A DNA stretch of 64,000 nucleotides from Henriciella algicola (GCF_003576245.1 NZ_QWGA01000007.1:186001-250000); one strand, 5' to 3'; shown: positions 28,829 to 36,550, counted from the first letter of the stretch. Made by a program: numbers and translations. Notes: generated by a model from the sequence alone, not told the origin.

Positions 28829-29785
28829 CTAGACGCCCGCTTTTTTCCAGGCCGATTTCGGCCATCTTCTGTGCTGCCAGAACCATTGCTCTGGATGAGC
28901 GCGTACCTGCGCCTCGATGAAGTTTGTGATCTGCCCGACGCAGTCGCGGACCGCATCGTCGCCCTCAAGGCCGTTTCGAGGGCGGATCGGCTCATGGATG
29001 GTGGTCTGAAAGCGGGCCGGGCCTGTGCGGACCGTAGAGACAGGAATGATCGGCACGCCATATTTGAGTGCAAGCCGTGATGGCCCCGGAGCTGTCATCG
29101 CCTCATGGCCAAAGAAGGGGACGCCGAGCCCCTTGTTGAATTTTTGATCATTCATCAGCGCGACCGAGCGGCCAGCAGAGAGCGCCCGCATAAGCTCGCG
29201 TGTGCCGAGGCCCTTCGGTGTCAGCACACCAATGCCGTAATCATGGCGGACCTTGTTGATACGCCAGTCGATATGGGGGTTGTTGAGCGCGCGATAGGTT
29301 ACGAGGCAATCGACAGGCCGCCGGCAAATGACTGCGGCCATGACTTCCCAATTCGCAAAATGCCCGGAGATGAAGACAGCGCCCGTTTCGCTGGTCTCGA
29401 TCGCATCAAGCCGTTCTGGATGAACGACGTCGACCCGGTCGCCCTCATATGGGTGAATCTTCGGCAGATGTGGTAGTTCGCCAGCCGTGCGTCCCACGCT
29501 TTCCCAGCTCGCTTCTGCGACCTTGTCGACCTGATCTTCAGTCCAGTCCGGGAAGGCCATGCGGAGGTTGCGTTTGACGGTCTTGTTCTGGCTGAGGAGA
29601 GGCGCAATGCGCTTCACGAGCCACCCGGCAAAATTCGAAGCGCGATCTGGCCCCAGCGCTTTCATGGGCCACCAGTAGATGACGTCCCACGCAATCGCTT
29701 CCAGCCGCCAGGCAAGGCGCTGGCGCCATGTGGACCGGTTATCGATGTCCTTCGGTCTTATATATTGCGGGCCGCTGTCGCTCAT
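28829..29785 (-). CDS. Lipid A biosynthesis (lauroyl-type) acyltransferase
   Basis: Adds a secondary acyl chain to the lipid A precursor at the cytoplasmic face of the inner membrane (LpxL/LpxM, HtrB family). The 318-residue product contains the catalytic HxxxxE motif as HFANWE in VFISGHFANWEVMAAV, followed by the conserved RxxxNP-like RALNNPHID and the GLGVPFFGHEAMTAPGPSRLALK region. Which chain and position it adds cannot be told. It overlaps lpxK by four bases and belongs to the minus-strand lipid A block DUF374-waaA-lpxK-lpxL-like. Confidence 0.93.
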   Translation of the reverse strand: MSDSGPQYIRPKDIDNRSTWRQRLAWRLEAIAWDVIYWWPMKALGPDRASNFAGWLVKRIAPLLSQNKTVKRNLRMAFPDWTEDQVDKVAEASWESVGRTAGELPHLPKIHPYEGDRVDVVHPERLDAIETSETGAVFISGHFANWEVMAAVICRRPVDCLVTYRALNNPHIDWRINKVRHDYGIGVLTPKGLGTRELMRALSAGRSVALMNDQKFNKGLGVPFFGHEAMTAPGPSRLALKYGVPIIPVSTVRTGPARFQTTIHEPIRPRNGLEGDDAVRDCVGQITNFIEAQVRAHPEQWFWQHRRWPKSAWKKAGV

Positions 29786-30786
29786 GATCGTAGCGCGTCT
29801 GTAACAGGGCTGAGAAGTTTAGCTAGTTCCTCGGGCCGTTCGAACTGTGCGGTCACGGGCAAGGTTATGATGCCTTCGCGTTGCTCAGGCGTAAGGCGCA
29901 CGAAGTCCTTTTCCGTCGTGATGAGTTGGGCACCATGATCACCGGCGAGGGCCCGCAGATAATTCAGGTCGCGGTCGCTATAGGTATGGTGGTCGCCGAA
30001 CGGAACGGCATCGAGCGGGGGCGTCCCAAACGCCGCCAGCGTATCAAAGAATTTTTCCGGGCGGCCAATTCCGGCGAAGGCGACATAGGCCCCCGGCGGA
30101 GGCGCAGCGACAGGTTGGATGCTGGCGCGTACGACCGATCCATCGAAGCCTGCGATTTCAGTGGGCGGATCACCATCGCCCATAAGAATGATGGCATCTG
30201 CCCGGGCAAGGCCTGCCTTCACTGGTTCGCGGAGGGGACCTTTCGGGATGACGTGGCCGTTTCCAAAACCTGCGACGCTATCGACAACAATAATAGAGAG
30301 GGTCTTCGCCAGCCCGGGGTTCTGGAAGCCATCATCCATGATGATGATGTCTACGCCATCGGTTTCCATGGCTTGACCGGCAGCGACGCGGTCGGCCCCG
30401 ATCCATGCCTCGCCTGAGCGCGATAGCATGAGGGCTTCGTCGCCAACCTGAGACGCGTCATGAACGGCCGGGTCCACGCGAAGCGGACCTTTCTGCTTGC
30501 CGCCATATCCGCGCGATAGCGTGGCGGCGCGAACATCGCCCCGCATGCGCGTGAGATAGTCGCGTATGGCGGCGACGACCGGGCTTTTGCCACTGCCACC
30601 TGCCGTCAGATTGCCGACACAGATGACAGGAATGCCTAGCGCCGTTGGGGTGGCGTTTCTGATGCGTCGCGCGGTGACCTCAGCATAGATCGCGGCAAGC
30701 GGCGTCAGGAGGAGCCGCGTAACAGGCGCGCCCTCTCTGGACTTCGGATCGACGTCGCGGTCCCAGAAGCGTGGAGAGCGCATCAT
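29782..30786 (-). CDS. lpxK: Tetraacyldisaccharide 4'-kinase
   Basis: Phosphorylates the 4' position of the lipid A disaccharide, forming lipid IVA at the inner membrane. The 334-residue product has the family's P-loop-type motif VGNLTAGGSGKSPVV at residues ~56-70, where most members have GGTGKTP, and the DDGFQNPGL metal/ATP segment. It overlaps the neighbouring waaA and acyltransferase genes by four bases on each side, a tightly coupled lipid A operon. Confidence 0.95.
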   Translation of the reverse strand: MMRSPRFWDRDVDPKSREGAPVTRLLLTPLAAIYAEVTARRIRNATPTALGIPVICVGNLTAGGSGKSPVVAAIRDYLTRMRGDVRAATLSRGYGGKQKGPLRVDPAVHDASQVGDEALMLSRSGEAWIGADRVAAGQAMETDGVDIIIMDDGFQNPGLAKTLSIIVVDSVAGFGNGHVIPKGPLREPVKAGLARADAIILMGDGDPPTEIAGFDGSVVRASIQPVAAPPPGAYVAFAGIGRPEKFFDTLAAFGTPPLDAVPFGDHHTYSDRDLNYLRALAGDHGAQLITTEKDFVRLTPEQREGIITLPVTAQFERPEELAKLLSPVTDALRS

Positions 30787-32054
30787 GCGGCGGGCTGCGC
30801 CAGCAAGCTCTGGAGCGCGGCAAGTGTCACGCGCATGGGTTCTTCAGCGCGTGACTCGAGCGAGTCCTTCAATGCCTGCGAAGGCTCCGGCAGAGGAAAC
30901 GCGCGTTGTAGCGCACTTTGATCAGCGACGATCTGGAATCCCGGGTCGCCTTCCAGTGTCGCGGCAAGGTCGGAAAAATTGTGAATGTGCGGCCCGGTGA
31001 AAACCGGACGGCCAATCCGAAGGATCTCGACCGGGTTGTGACCGCCAATGCCCTCCGCATGGCCGCCGCCGAGATAGACGCTGTCAGCAACACTGGCGAA
31101 CAGGGTCACTTCTCCAAGTGTGTCGCAAAGAAGGACGGCGTGTCCTGTCTCGGGCGCTTCATCGCGCGACCGCACCGAATAGCTGACCCCGCGCGCTTCA
31201 AGCAGGTTGATGATGGCGTCGCGGCGTTCTGGGTGGCGCGGAATGATCACCAGCGCAGGGCGCGGTTCAATTCCCTCCACGGCGTCGAGTATCCAGTTCT
31301 CCTCGCCCTCATGCGTAGACACAGCCACGAGACACCGGCGCCCCCCGACAAACGCGGACCTTATGGTCTGGGCATCGGCCTCATTCGCCTTATTGACTGA
31401 GAGTGACAGTTTGAGGCTGCCGGGGCAGGGCACGGTGCTGTCGGTGATCTTTCCCAGACCGTCAGCCGTTTGCCTGTCTGCGGCGATAATCGTGTCGAAG
31501 CTTGAGAAGACTTCACGGGCGAACCCCTGCCACGAACTCCACCCCTTGAAAGACTTCGCCGTCATGCGGGCATTGATCAGGGCAAGTGGTATCTCGCGGT
31601 GACTGACCTCCAGTATGAGGTTTGGCCAGATCTCCCCCTCCGCGAAGACACAAAGGACCGGCTGCCAGATGTCGAGAAACCGGGCCGCGATATCAGGTGT
31701 ATCCAGCGGGGCCACCTGGTAGCGGCTGCGTCCGGAAAGGGCGACCGAGCTTGCCATGCGGCGGGCGATCAACTCTGCGGCGGTCTGGGTCTGGCTCGTG
31801 AAAAGGAAATGAAGGTCAGGATTGGATGCGCCCAGCTTCTCAGAAAGTTCCAGCAGCAGCCTCGTTTCGCCAATGCTGGCACCATGCATCCACACAAGGT
31901 GAGCAGGCGTGAGGTCAACATCTGATCGGGCAAACCTCTCTGGAATGCGGTCAGCATTTTCCTTGCCGCGTCTGGCCCGTCGGCGCAGCAGCGACCCGAG
32001 TAGGGGCTGCGCCGCGCGCGTCGTGGTTCTGTAAAGGATGCGGCCCATGCTCAT
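30783..32054 (-). CDS. waaA: 3-deoxy-D-manno-octulosonic acid transferase
   Basis: Transfers one or more Kdo residues from CMP-Kdo onto lipid IVA, starting the inner core. The 423-residue GT-B glycosyltransferase has a short N-terminal hydrophobic stretch, the HGASIGE segment of the acceptor domain with the catalytic Glu, and in the C-terminal half the PRHPERRD, GGGHAEGIGGHNPVEI and TGPHIHNF motifs that contact the nucleotide. Whether it is mono- or bifunctional is not visible. It overlaps lpxK by four bases and follows the DUF374 gene by 46 bases. Confidence 0.95.
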   Translation of the reverse strand: MSMGRILYRTTTRAAQPLLGSLLRRRARRGKENADRIPERFARSDVDLTPAHLVWMHGASIGETRLLLELSEKLGASNPDLHFLFTSQTQTAAELIARRMASSVALSGRSRYQVAPLDTPDIAARFLDIWQPVLCVFAEGEIWPNLILEVSHREIPLALINARMTAKSFKGWSSWQGFAREVFSSFDTIIAADRQTADGLGKITDSTVPCPGSLKLSLSVNKANEADAQTIRSAFVGGRRCLVAVSTHEGEENWILDAVEGIEPRPALVIIPRHPERRDAIINLLEARGVSYSVRSRDEAPETGHAVLLCDTLGEVTLFASVADSVYLGGGHAEGIGGHNPVEILRIGRPVFTGPHIHNFSDLAATLEGDPGFQIVADQSALQRAFPLPEPSQALKDSLESRAEEPMRVTLAALQSLLAQPAA

Positions 32055-32100
32055 CTGGTGAAGATAATCTGCTCTACGGGCTTCGCCAGACGCTGAACTG

Positions 32101-32805
32101 CTAGCGCTTTGCGACGATGGCAGCTGCCCGCTCGTGAGCTTCGCGCATCGCGGCTTCTATCTGGCGCAGTCTTTCTTCCTTGCCGACGTCCCGGTTCACG
32201 CTGAGAGGTGACCCAAGGACCATGGCCCCTTTCGTAAAGGGAAGAGGAATCATGAATCTGTCCCAGGTGTCCAGCCTGAAGACCGGTCTGCAATCGAGCG
32301 CATAGGGGATGATGAGGGCGTCAGTCCGCTGCGCCATGATGAGCGTACCCGGCTGTACGGTTTCGGCGGGGCCGCGGGGACCGTCTGGTGTGATGCAGAC
32401 GACGCTGCCAGAGCGAAGGCGGCGGCTTGTTTCCGAGACGGCCGCAGCGCCGCCCTTATTCTTGTTCTTCTTCTTATGAGACGATGAGCCACGAACCGCC
32501 TCCAGTCCAAGGTGCTCTATCGCCTTGGCGACCGCTTCGCCGTCTTTCGACAGCGAGATGAGCATGGACGTCGGATACTCCTTCTTAGGCAATTTCCGCG
32601 CGATCTTGCTCCAGATGACAGGGAGAAGCAGGACCCGTGAGTGCCAACCGGCGACGAGAAGTCCGCTTTCACCTGCCCAAGCCTGTTTGAAGGTGTCTTC
32701 GCCTTCGACCGTCCAGCGGATCGTGCGCGCGCACAGAACCATATAGGCCCAGATAAGGTAGCCAAGCGTAGCGGATACGATGGGGGAGCGCAGGAGCGAC
32801 TTCAT
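32101..32805 (-). CDS. DUF374 lysophospholipid acyltransferase-family protein
   Basis: A 234-residue PlsC-like protein of the DUF374 family, which sits upstream of waaA in many alphaproteobacteria and is related to the lipid A acyltransferases. Visible are an N-terminal hydrophobic segment (~8-25), LLVAGWHSRVLLLPVIW (the H where HxxxxD-type enzymes carry their catalytic His, but the Asp is not evident at +5), SLSKDGEAVAKAIEHLG and TPDGPRGPAETVQPG. The TPDGPRGP block is diagnostic. Probably acts on lipid A or envelope lipids; the specific reaction is unknown. It is the first gene of the lipid A block, with tRNA-Val just upstream. Confidence 0.88.
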   Translation of the reverse strand: MKSLLRSPIVSATLGYLIWAYMVLCARTIRWTVEGEDTFKQAWAGESGLLVAGWHSRVLLLPVIWSKIARKLPKKEYPTSMLISLSKDGEAVAKAIEHLGLEAVRGSSSHKKKNKNKGGAAAVSETSRRLRSGSVVCITPDGPRGPAETVQPGTLIMAQRTDALIIPYALDCRPVFRLDTWDRFMIPLPFTKGAMVLGSPLSVNRDVGKEERLRQIEAAMREAHERAAAIVAKR

Positions 32806-32845
32806 ATGACAGGCTGTCTCCCGCTTCGGTCGCCTGGAAATAGGA

Positions 32846-32920
32846 TGGTGGGCGATACTGGGTTCGAACCAGTGACCCCTGCCGTGTGAAGGCAGTGCTC
32901 TACCACTGAGCTAATCGCCC
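32846..32920 (-). tRNA. tRNA-Val (anticodon CAC)
   Basis: Folds as a complete cloverleaf of 71 bases plus an encoded ACCA end: acceptor stem GGGCGAT/ATCGCCC, D arm GCTC-AGTGGTA-GAGC, anticodon stem CTGCC/GGCAG with loop TTCACAC (anticodon CAC, reading GUG), five-base variable loop and T arm ACTGG-TTCGAAC-CCAGT. The CCA is genomically encoded (32846-32848 on the complement). No integrase or duplicated 3' end that would mark an island insertion is visible nearby. Confidence 0.97.
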
Positions 32921-32936
32921 GAAAACAGGAAGCGCG

Positions 32937-32965
32937 GTCATATATCGGGGGCTGTTTTGGGTCAA
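32937..32965 (-). promoter_or_regulatory. Sigma-70 promoter for tRNA-Val
   Basis: On the minus strand TTGACC (32960-32965), a 17-base spacer and TATGAC (32937-32942) precede the tRNA 5' end by about 17 bases. Five of six and four of six consensus matches at the right distance make this a good promoter. Confidence 0.6.
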
Positions 32966-33095
32966 CGCGATAAGACATCAACCTCGAAAGAAGCCTGTTT
33001 TTCAGAATACTTACGCAAAACTGTTATGCAAAACTGCAATCAGCTAACGCTGCGTCAGCCGGGTGCGACACATTGGGGTTGGGCCGAAAAGACTC

Positions 33096-33109
33096 TTGAC
33101 GAAGGTCAA
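33096..33109. promoter_or_regulatory. Possible FNR/FixK-family binding site
   Basis: TTGAC-GAAG-GTCAA is a perfect five-base inverted repeat with a four-base spacer, matching the TTGAy-N4-rTCAA form of FNR/FixK/Dnr sites. It lies ~315 bases before the nearest rightward start codon, far for direct control, so it is only a candidate. Confidence 0.35.
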
Positions 33110-33200
33110 ATATGCCCGCTCCCGCTTCAAAAGTAGCCTCAACGAGCAATTTAGTTGCATTTGAAAAGGTTCAAGGGGCGCAAATTTGCGGACGAATGGC

Positions 33201-33241
33201 GAAGATGAACAGCTGTTCAGTATGAACAGCCATTCATCTTC
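33201..33241. repeat. Nested perfect inverted repeat, 41 bases
   Basis: GAAGATGAA (33201-33209) is the exact complement of TTCATCTTC (33233-33241); inside, CTGTTCA (33213-33219) and TGAACAG (33223-33229) pair around a three-base GTA loop; two mismatched triplets separate the stems. As DNA it also contains three copies of the TGAACAG/CTGTTCA half-site. There is no T tract, so it is not an ordinary terminator. Confidence 0.75.
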
Positions 33242-33336
33242 AAATCTAAACCTAATTTCATAGTCGGAAAGGGTTGTGAATCGGCGCTCAAGTTGTCATT
33301 TAACCGACACGAACGGGGTCTGACATAGACATGTCC

Positions 33337-33411
33337 CTCGTTGAATAAAACGAGCAACAAAGAAGGACAGACGGGCTGGAGCTAAGCCTCCGAGCCTCAA
33401 TAAATAGTCTG
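33337..33411 (+). promoter_or_regulatory. Structured leader ahead of the 82-residue gene
   Basis: CTCGTT/AACGAG (33337-33342 with 33349-33354) and a compound hairpin GGCTGGAG/CTCC-G-AGCC (33374-33381 with 33388-33396), closed by CAGAC (33368-33372) and GTCTG (33407-33411), lie just before the GGAGAG ribosome site at 33411. The outer stem would bring the hairpin against the ribosome site. Confidence 0.45.
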
Positions 33412-33422
33412 GAGAGATTGAA

Positions 33423-33671
33423 ATGAAAGATTGGTGCAACAACGAAGGTGCAAAACGTCTTCGTGAGAAAATTCGCGAGTACTGGGCAGAGCGCGGCTAT
33501 GAAGTTGACGTTGACCTGGTCGATGCTGGTTTCGTTCCTGCCATGCGCAGCGCACGTACCGACCTGCGCAGCAACATGGTGAACGGCATGCCACGCCGTC
33601 GTATTGCAAAGACGCAGGAAGAAGTTCGTACGACCTATCGTCCGAACGACGCTGTCGTCGAAGCTGCCTAA
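33423..33671 (+). CDS. Small basic/acidic protein of unknown function
   Basis: An 82-residue soluble protein beginning MKDWCNNEGAKRLREKIREYW; the first ~25 residues form an amphipathic helix, followed by a strand-like EVDVDLVDAGFVPAM and a basic SNMVNGMPRRRIAKT segment. It has one cysteine and no signal or membrane segment. The start is firm: GGAGAG lies seven bases upstream. Codon choice leans to CGT, GTT and GCT, like the ribosomal protein genes at 54.5-55.5 kb, hinting at high expression. I do not recognise the family, though the coherent composition and excellent ribosome site make it a real gene. It converges on gph, overlapping its end by four bases. Confidence 0.75.
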   Translation: MKDWCNNEGAKRLREKIREYWAERGYEVDVDLVDAGFVPAMRSARTDLRSNMVNGMPRRRIAKTQEEVRTTYRPNDAVVEAA

Positions 33672-34354
33672 GCCATCGCGATCGACCGGATAGCGGACAT
33701 TACCTCGCTATAGGATGATGCGCGAAAAGCTGTGTCGTCCCAGCTATCGGGTGATGGACCATATCCAAAAGTAACGTACACGAAGGGCAGTCCGGCATTC
33801 CGGGCTGCCCTTTCGTCTGTCTGGCTGTCGCCAATCATGACGGCCTTTTCGGCAATGCCTCGGGCGCGATCGACCGTATACAGAATATGGTCGCCTGACG
33901 GCTTCTTTTCTGGAACGCTGTCGGCGCCGCAGATGATTGCAAAGCGGTCTGTCAGACCAAGGGCCTCAATCAGTGTCTCGGCGAGGTGCTGGGTCTTGTT
34001 CGTGCAGACTGCGAGCGTCGCGCCCATCTCTTCCAGTTCGCCGAGTGAGCGTGTGACGTCCTTGAACGGCGCGCTGCGTTCGCAGATATTCGCCTCATAG
34101 TATTGCAGGAAAGACTGCCAGAGCGGTTCGAGAGCTGCTGGTTCGAGGGCCGCCCCCTGAAACGCAAGTCCTTTCTCGATCATCGCCTTCGCGCCTTGGC
34201 CGATCATGTGGCGAATGCTCTCGAAAGGGACCGTCTCGAAACCCGCCTCGGACAGGCAATGGTTCAGGGCGAGATGAAGGTCGGGTGCGGTGTCGACCAG
34301 CGTGCCATCAAGGTCAAAGACAATCGTCCAGCCGGAAAGTGTGTCGGAAGTCAT
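33668..34354 (-). CDS. gph: Phosphoglycolate phosphatase (HAD family)
   Basis: A 228-residue HAD-superfamily phosphatase. Motif I is FDLDGTLVDTAPDL near the N-terminus, motif II CTNKT, and motif III/IV KKPSGDHI followed by MIGDSQTDERAARNAG, with a helical cap domain of the Gph subtype. It should dephosphorylate 2-phosphoglycolate from DNA repair or oxygenation reactions, though HAD substrates are hard to predict. The open frame extends upstream to 34477, into the divergent glmU; ATG 34354 puts motif I at the normal distance. It is divergent from glmU with ~79 bases between starts. Confidence 0.9.
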   Translation of the reverse strand: MTSDTLSGWTIVFDLDGTLVDTAPDLHLALNHCLSEAGFETVPFESIRHMIGQGAKAMIEKGLAFQGAALEPAALEPLWQSFLQYYEANICERSAPFKDVTRSLGELEEMGATLAVCTNKTQHLAETLIEALGLTDRFAIICGADSVPEKKPSGDHILYTVDRARGIAEKAVMIGDSQTDERAARNAGLPFVYVTFGYGPSPDSWDDTAFRASSYSEVMSAIRSIAMA

Positions 34355-34433
34355 GCTTGCTTGTTCTATCCTCTCGCATCGAGTCGTTTGATGGTTTAGG
34401 CGACAAGGCAAGGCAGAACGAGACTTTTTGATC

Positions 34434-35786
34434 ATGAAAGACCGGGCGGCGCTCATCCTGGCTGCGGGCCAGGGCACTCGAATGAAGTCAGACCTTCCAA
34501 AGGTGCTCCATCAGGTCGGTGGCCGCGCCATGTTGGACTGGTCGATAGACCTGGCGCGCCAGTCCGGCTGTAGCCGCATCATCGTTGTTGTCAGTGCCGG
34601 CTCGCAGGTGCTGCAGGATCACGTGACCAAAGTGCTGGGTGAAGGCGCCTTCGTCATTCAGGATCCGCCAATGGGGACCGGGCACGCAGTTCAGGCCGGC
34701 GAGCAGGCCCTTTCAAGCTTCGATGGCGATCTGATCGTGCTGTACGGCGATTGCCCTCTCATCCCCGAAACAGCTGTGAATGATCTGTTCGGCGAACTCG
34801 CGAACGGTGCTGATCTCGGTGTGCTCGGCTTTGAAGCCGAAGAGCCCGGTGCCTATGGCCGCCTGATCCAGCGTGCCGATGGCAGGCTGGAGGGCATCGT
34901 CGAAGCAAAGGAGGCGAGCGAGGAACAGCTCGCCATAACGCTTTGCAATTCGGGTGTGATGGCCGGGGCAAGCAAGTTCATGTTCGACCTGCTCTCAAAG
35001 GTCACCAATGACAACGCGAAGGGTGAGTATTACCTCACTGACATTGTCGGACTGGCGAACGAGGCAGGACGTGTTTGCCGCGCAGTAACCTGCGCTGAGG
35101 AAGACGTTCTGGGCGTTAACTCACGCGTTGAACTGGCACAGGCCGAAGCGGTCTTTCAGAAGAAGCGCCGTAATGCGTTACTGCGGGACGGGGTCACCAT
35201 GACGGCGCCCGAAACCGTTTTCTTTTCGCACGATACGAAGATCGCAAACGACGTTGTGATTGAGCCAAATGTCGTGTTCGGCGCAGGCGTCGAAGTGGAG
35301 ACCGGGGCTCGCATCCGCGCTTTCTCGCATCTCGAGGGCGCTGTTGTACGAACCGGCGCTGAAGTCGGTCCGTATGCCCGGCTTCGTCCAGGCGCTGAAA
35401 TCGGCGAAAAAGCGCGGATCGGCAACTTCGTCGAAGTGAAGAACACAAGCGTCGGAAAGGGCGCAAAGGCCAATCATCTCGCCTATCTAGGCGATGGCTC
35501 GGTTGGCGCAGGCGCGAATATCGGCGCCGGTACGATTTTCTGCAATTATGATGGCTTCCTCAAATATCGCACCGAGATCGGCGCTGATGCCTTTATCGGA
35601 TCTAACAGTGCGCTGGTTGCACCAGTGACAATCGGAGAACGGGCGATCGTCGGATCCGGGTCGGTCATCACTGAGAATGTATCAGACGATGCGCTGGCGC
35701 TCGGCCGCGGTAAGCAGGTCGAGAAGCCGGGCTGGAGCAAGGGCTTCAGAGAGCAGAAACAGCGCGAGAAATCCTCGAAGCGTTAG
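34434..35786 (+). CDS. glmU: Bifunctional UDP-N-acetylglucosamine pyrophosphorylase / glucosamine-1-phosphate acetyltransferase
   Basis: Makes UDP-GlcNAc, the shared precursor of peptidoglycan and lipid A. The 450-residue product has the N-terminal uridyltransferase domain (LAAGQGTRMKSDLPKVLH, residues ~8-25, and the GDCPL metal site) and a C-terminal left-handed beta-helix with hexapeptide repeats (~250-430) carrying acetyltransferase activity. ATG 34434 is the start; a TTG two codons earlier is less likely. rpiA follows 10 bases after the stop. Its product would feed both lpx genes and the gnnA/gnnB pair in this window. Confidence 0.97.
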   Translation: MKDRAALILAAGQGTRMKSDLPKVLHQVGGRAMLDWSIDLARQSGCSRIIVVVSAGSQVLQDHVTKVLGEGAFVIQDPPMGTGHAVQAGEQALSSFDGDLIVLYGDCPLIPETAVNDLFGELANGADLGVLGFEAEEPGAYGRLIQRADGRLEGIVEAKEASEEQLAITLCNSGVMAGASKFMFDLLSKVTNDNAKGEYYLTDIVGLANEAGRVCRAVTCAEEDVLGVNSRVELAQAEAVFQKKRRNALLRDGVTMTAPETVFFSHDTKIANDVVIEPNVVFGAGVEVETGARIRAFSHLEGAVVRTGAEVGPYARLRPGAEIGEKARIGNFVEVKNTSVGKGAKANHLAYLGDGSVGAGANIGAGTIFCNYDGFLKYRTEIGADAFIGSNSALVAPVTIGERAIVGSGSVITENVSDDALALGRGKQVEKPGWSKGFREQKQREKSSKR

Positions 35787-35796
35787 GAGACTGAAA

Positions 35797-36495
35797 TTGG
35801 CATTTGAACGCGAGAAGGAAAACGCGGCGACGGCCGCGATCGAGTTTGTCGAGGACGGCATGACGATCGGCCTTGGCACGGGCTCCACAGCGAAGTTCTT
35901 CGTCGAGGCGCTGGCTGACGAAATTGCCGATGGTCTGGTCGTGCGCGGCGTGCCGACGAGTGAAGAAACGCGCCGTCTGGCTGAATCGCTGGGCGTCCCG
36001 CTTGTGCCAGTTGAACAGGTCGACCGTATTCATCTCACCGTCGATGGCGCCGATGAAGTCGATGAGCATGCCCAGCTGATCAAGGGCGGCGGCGCCGCAC
36101 TGTTGCGCGAAAAGATCATCGCGAATGCCAGCGACCTGATGGTTGTCATCGCAGACCCTTCCAAGCAGGTCGAAGTGCTCGGCTCTTTCCCGCTCCCGGT
36201 TGAGGTGACGCCGTTCGGTTTCACCATCACCGCCAAGAAAGTCTACGACGCGCTCAAGACGTCCGGTATTTCGCGGCCTCGCATCGATGTGCGCCGGGGT
36301 AGCGGCGACAAGCCGCTCGTGACCGATGGTGGCAACTATATTCTCGACTGCGCGTGCTCGGTCATCCCAGACCCGGCCTATGCGGCAGAACTCCTGTCCG
36401 TCATACCGGGCGTTGTAGAACACGGCCTCTTTATCGGCCTCGCCCGCACCGTGATCATTGGCAGCGATGAAGGTGCTTCAATATTTGAATATTGA
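35797..36495 (+). CDS. rpiA: Ribose-5-phosphate isomerase A
   Basis: Interconverts ribose 5-phosphate and ribulose 5-phosphate in the pentose phosphate pathway. The 232-residue product has the family's GLGTGSTAKFFVEAL phosphate loop, VDGADEVDEHAQLIKGGGAALLREK active-site block (the catalytic acid/base region) and the DGGNYILD segment. The start appears to be TTG at 35797: AGGAGA is eight bases upstream, and no ATG in frame gives a complete N-terminus, the next being after the phosphate loop begins. The longer open frame from 35677 lies inside glmU. It is probably in an operon glmU-rpiA-gor. Confidence 0.93.
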   Translation: MAFEREKENAATAAIEFVEDGMTIGLGTGSTAKFFVEALADEIADGLVVRGVPTSEETRRLAESLGVPLVPVEQVDRIHLTVDGADEVDEHAQLIKGGGAALLREKIIANASDLMVVIADPSKQVEVLGSFPLPVEVTPFGFTITAKKVYDALKTSGISRPRIDVRRGSGDKPLVTDGGNYILDCACSVIPDPAYAAELLSVIPGVVEHGLFIGLARTVIIGSDEGASIFEY

Positions 36496-36550
36496 GGCCA
36501 CTGCCGCCACCTAGGCTGGCAGAGTTCAAAGTACCAAAAGGAATTTCTCG

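Larger units (their letters stand above)
32921..33422. other. Non-coding 500-base stretch rich in repeats and hairpins
   Basis: No credible gene is present. It divides into the tRNA-Val promoter at the left, then: a nine-base direct repeat GCAAAACTG (33015-33023 and 33028-33036); an imperfect inverted repeat GCTAACG/CGTCAGC (33042-33058); TTGACGAAGGTCAA (33096-33109), which fits an FNR/FixK-type box; a 41-base nested inverted repeat (33201-33241); and two smaller hairpins just ahead of the small gene at 33423. It is noticeably more AT-rich than the surrounding genes. Confidence 0.75.

Noticed and set aside
32846-32920. tRNA-Val as an integration site for a mobile element
   Set aside because: No integrase, no repeated tRNA 3' end and no shift to accessory content on either side.
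33207-33220. GAACAGCTGTTC as a LexA/SOS box
   Set aside because: Matches the Gram-positive form, while alphaproteobacterial LexA uses GTTC-N7-GTTC; the flanking genes are not SOS genes and the site is part of a larger stem.
35677-35796. Apparent frameshift between glmU and rpiA, from the longer frame starting at 35677
   Set aside because: The longer frame is just an overlap with the end of glmU; both proteins are full length with the TTG start.
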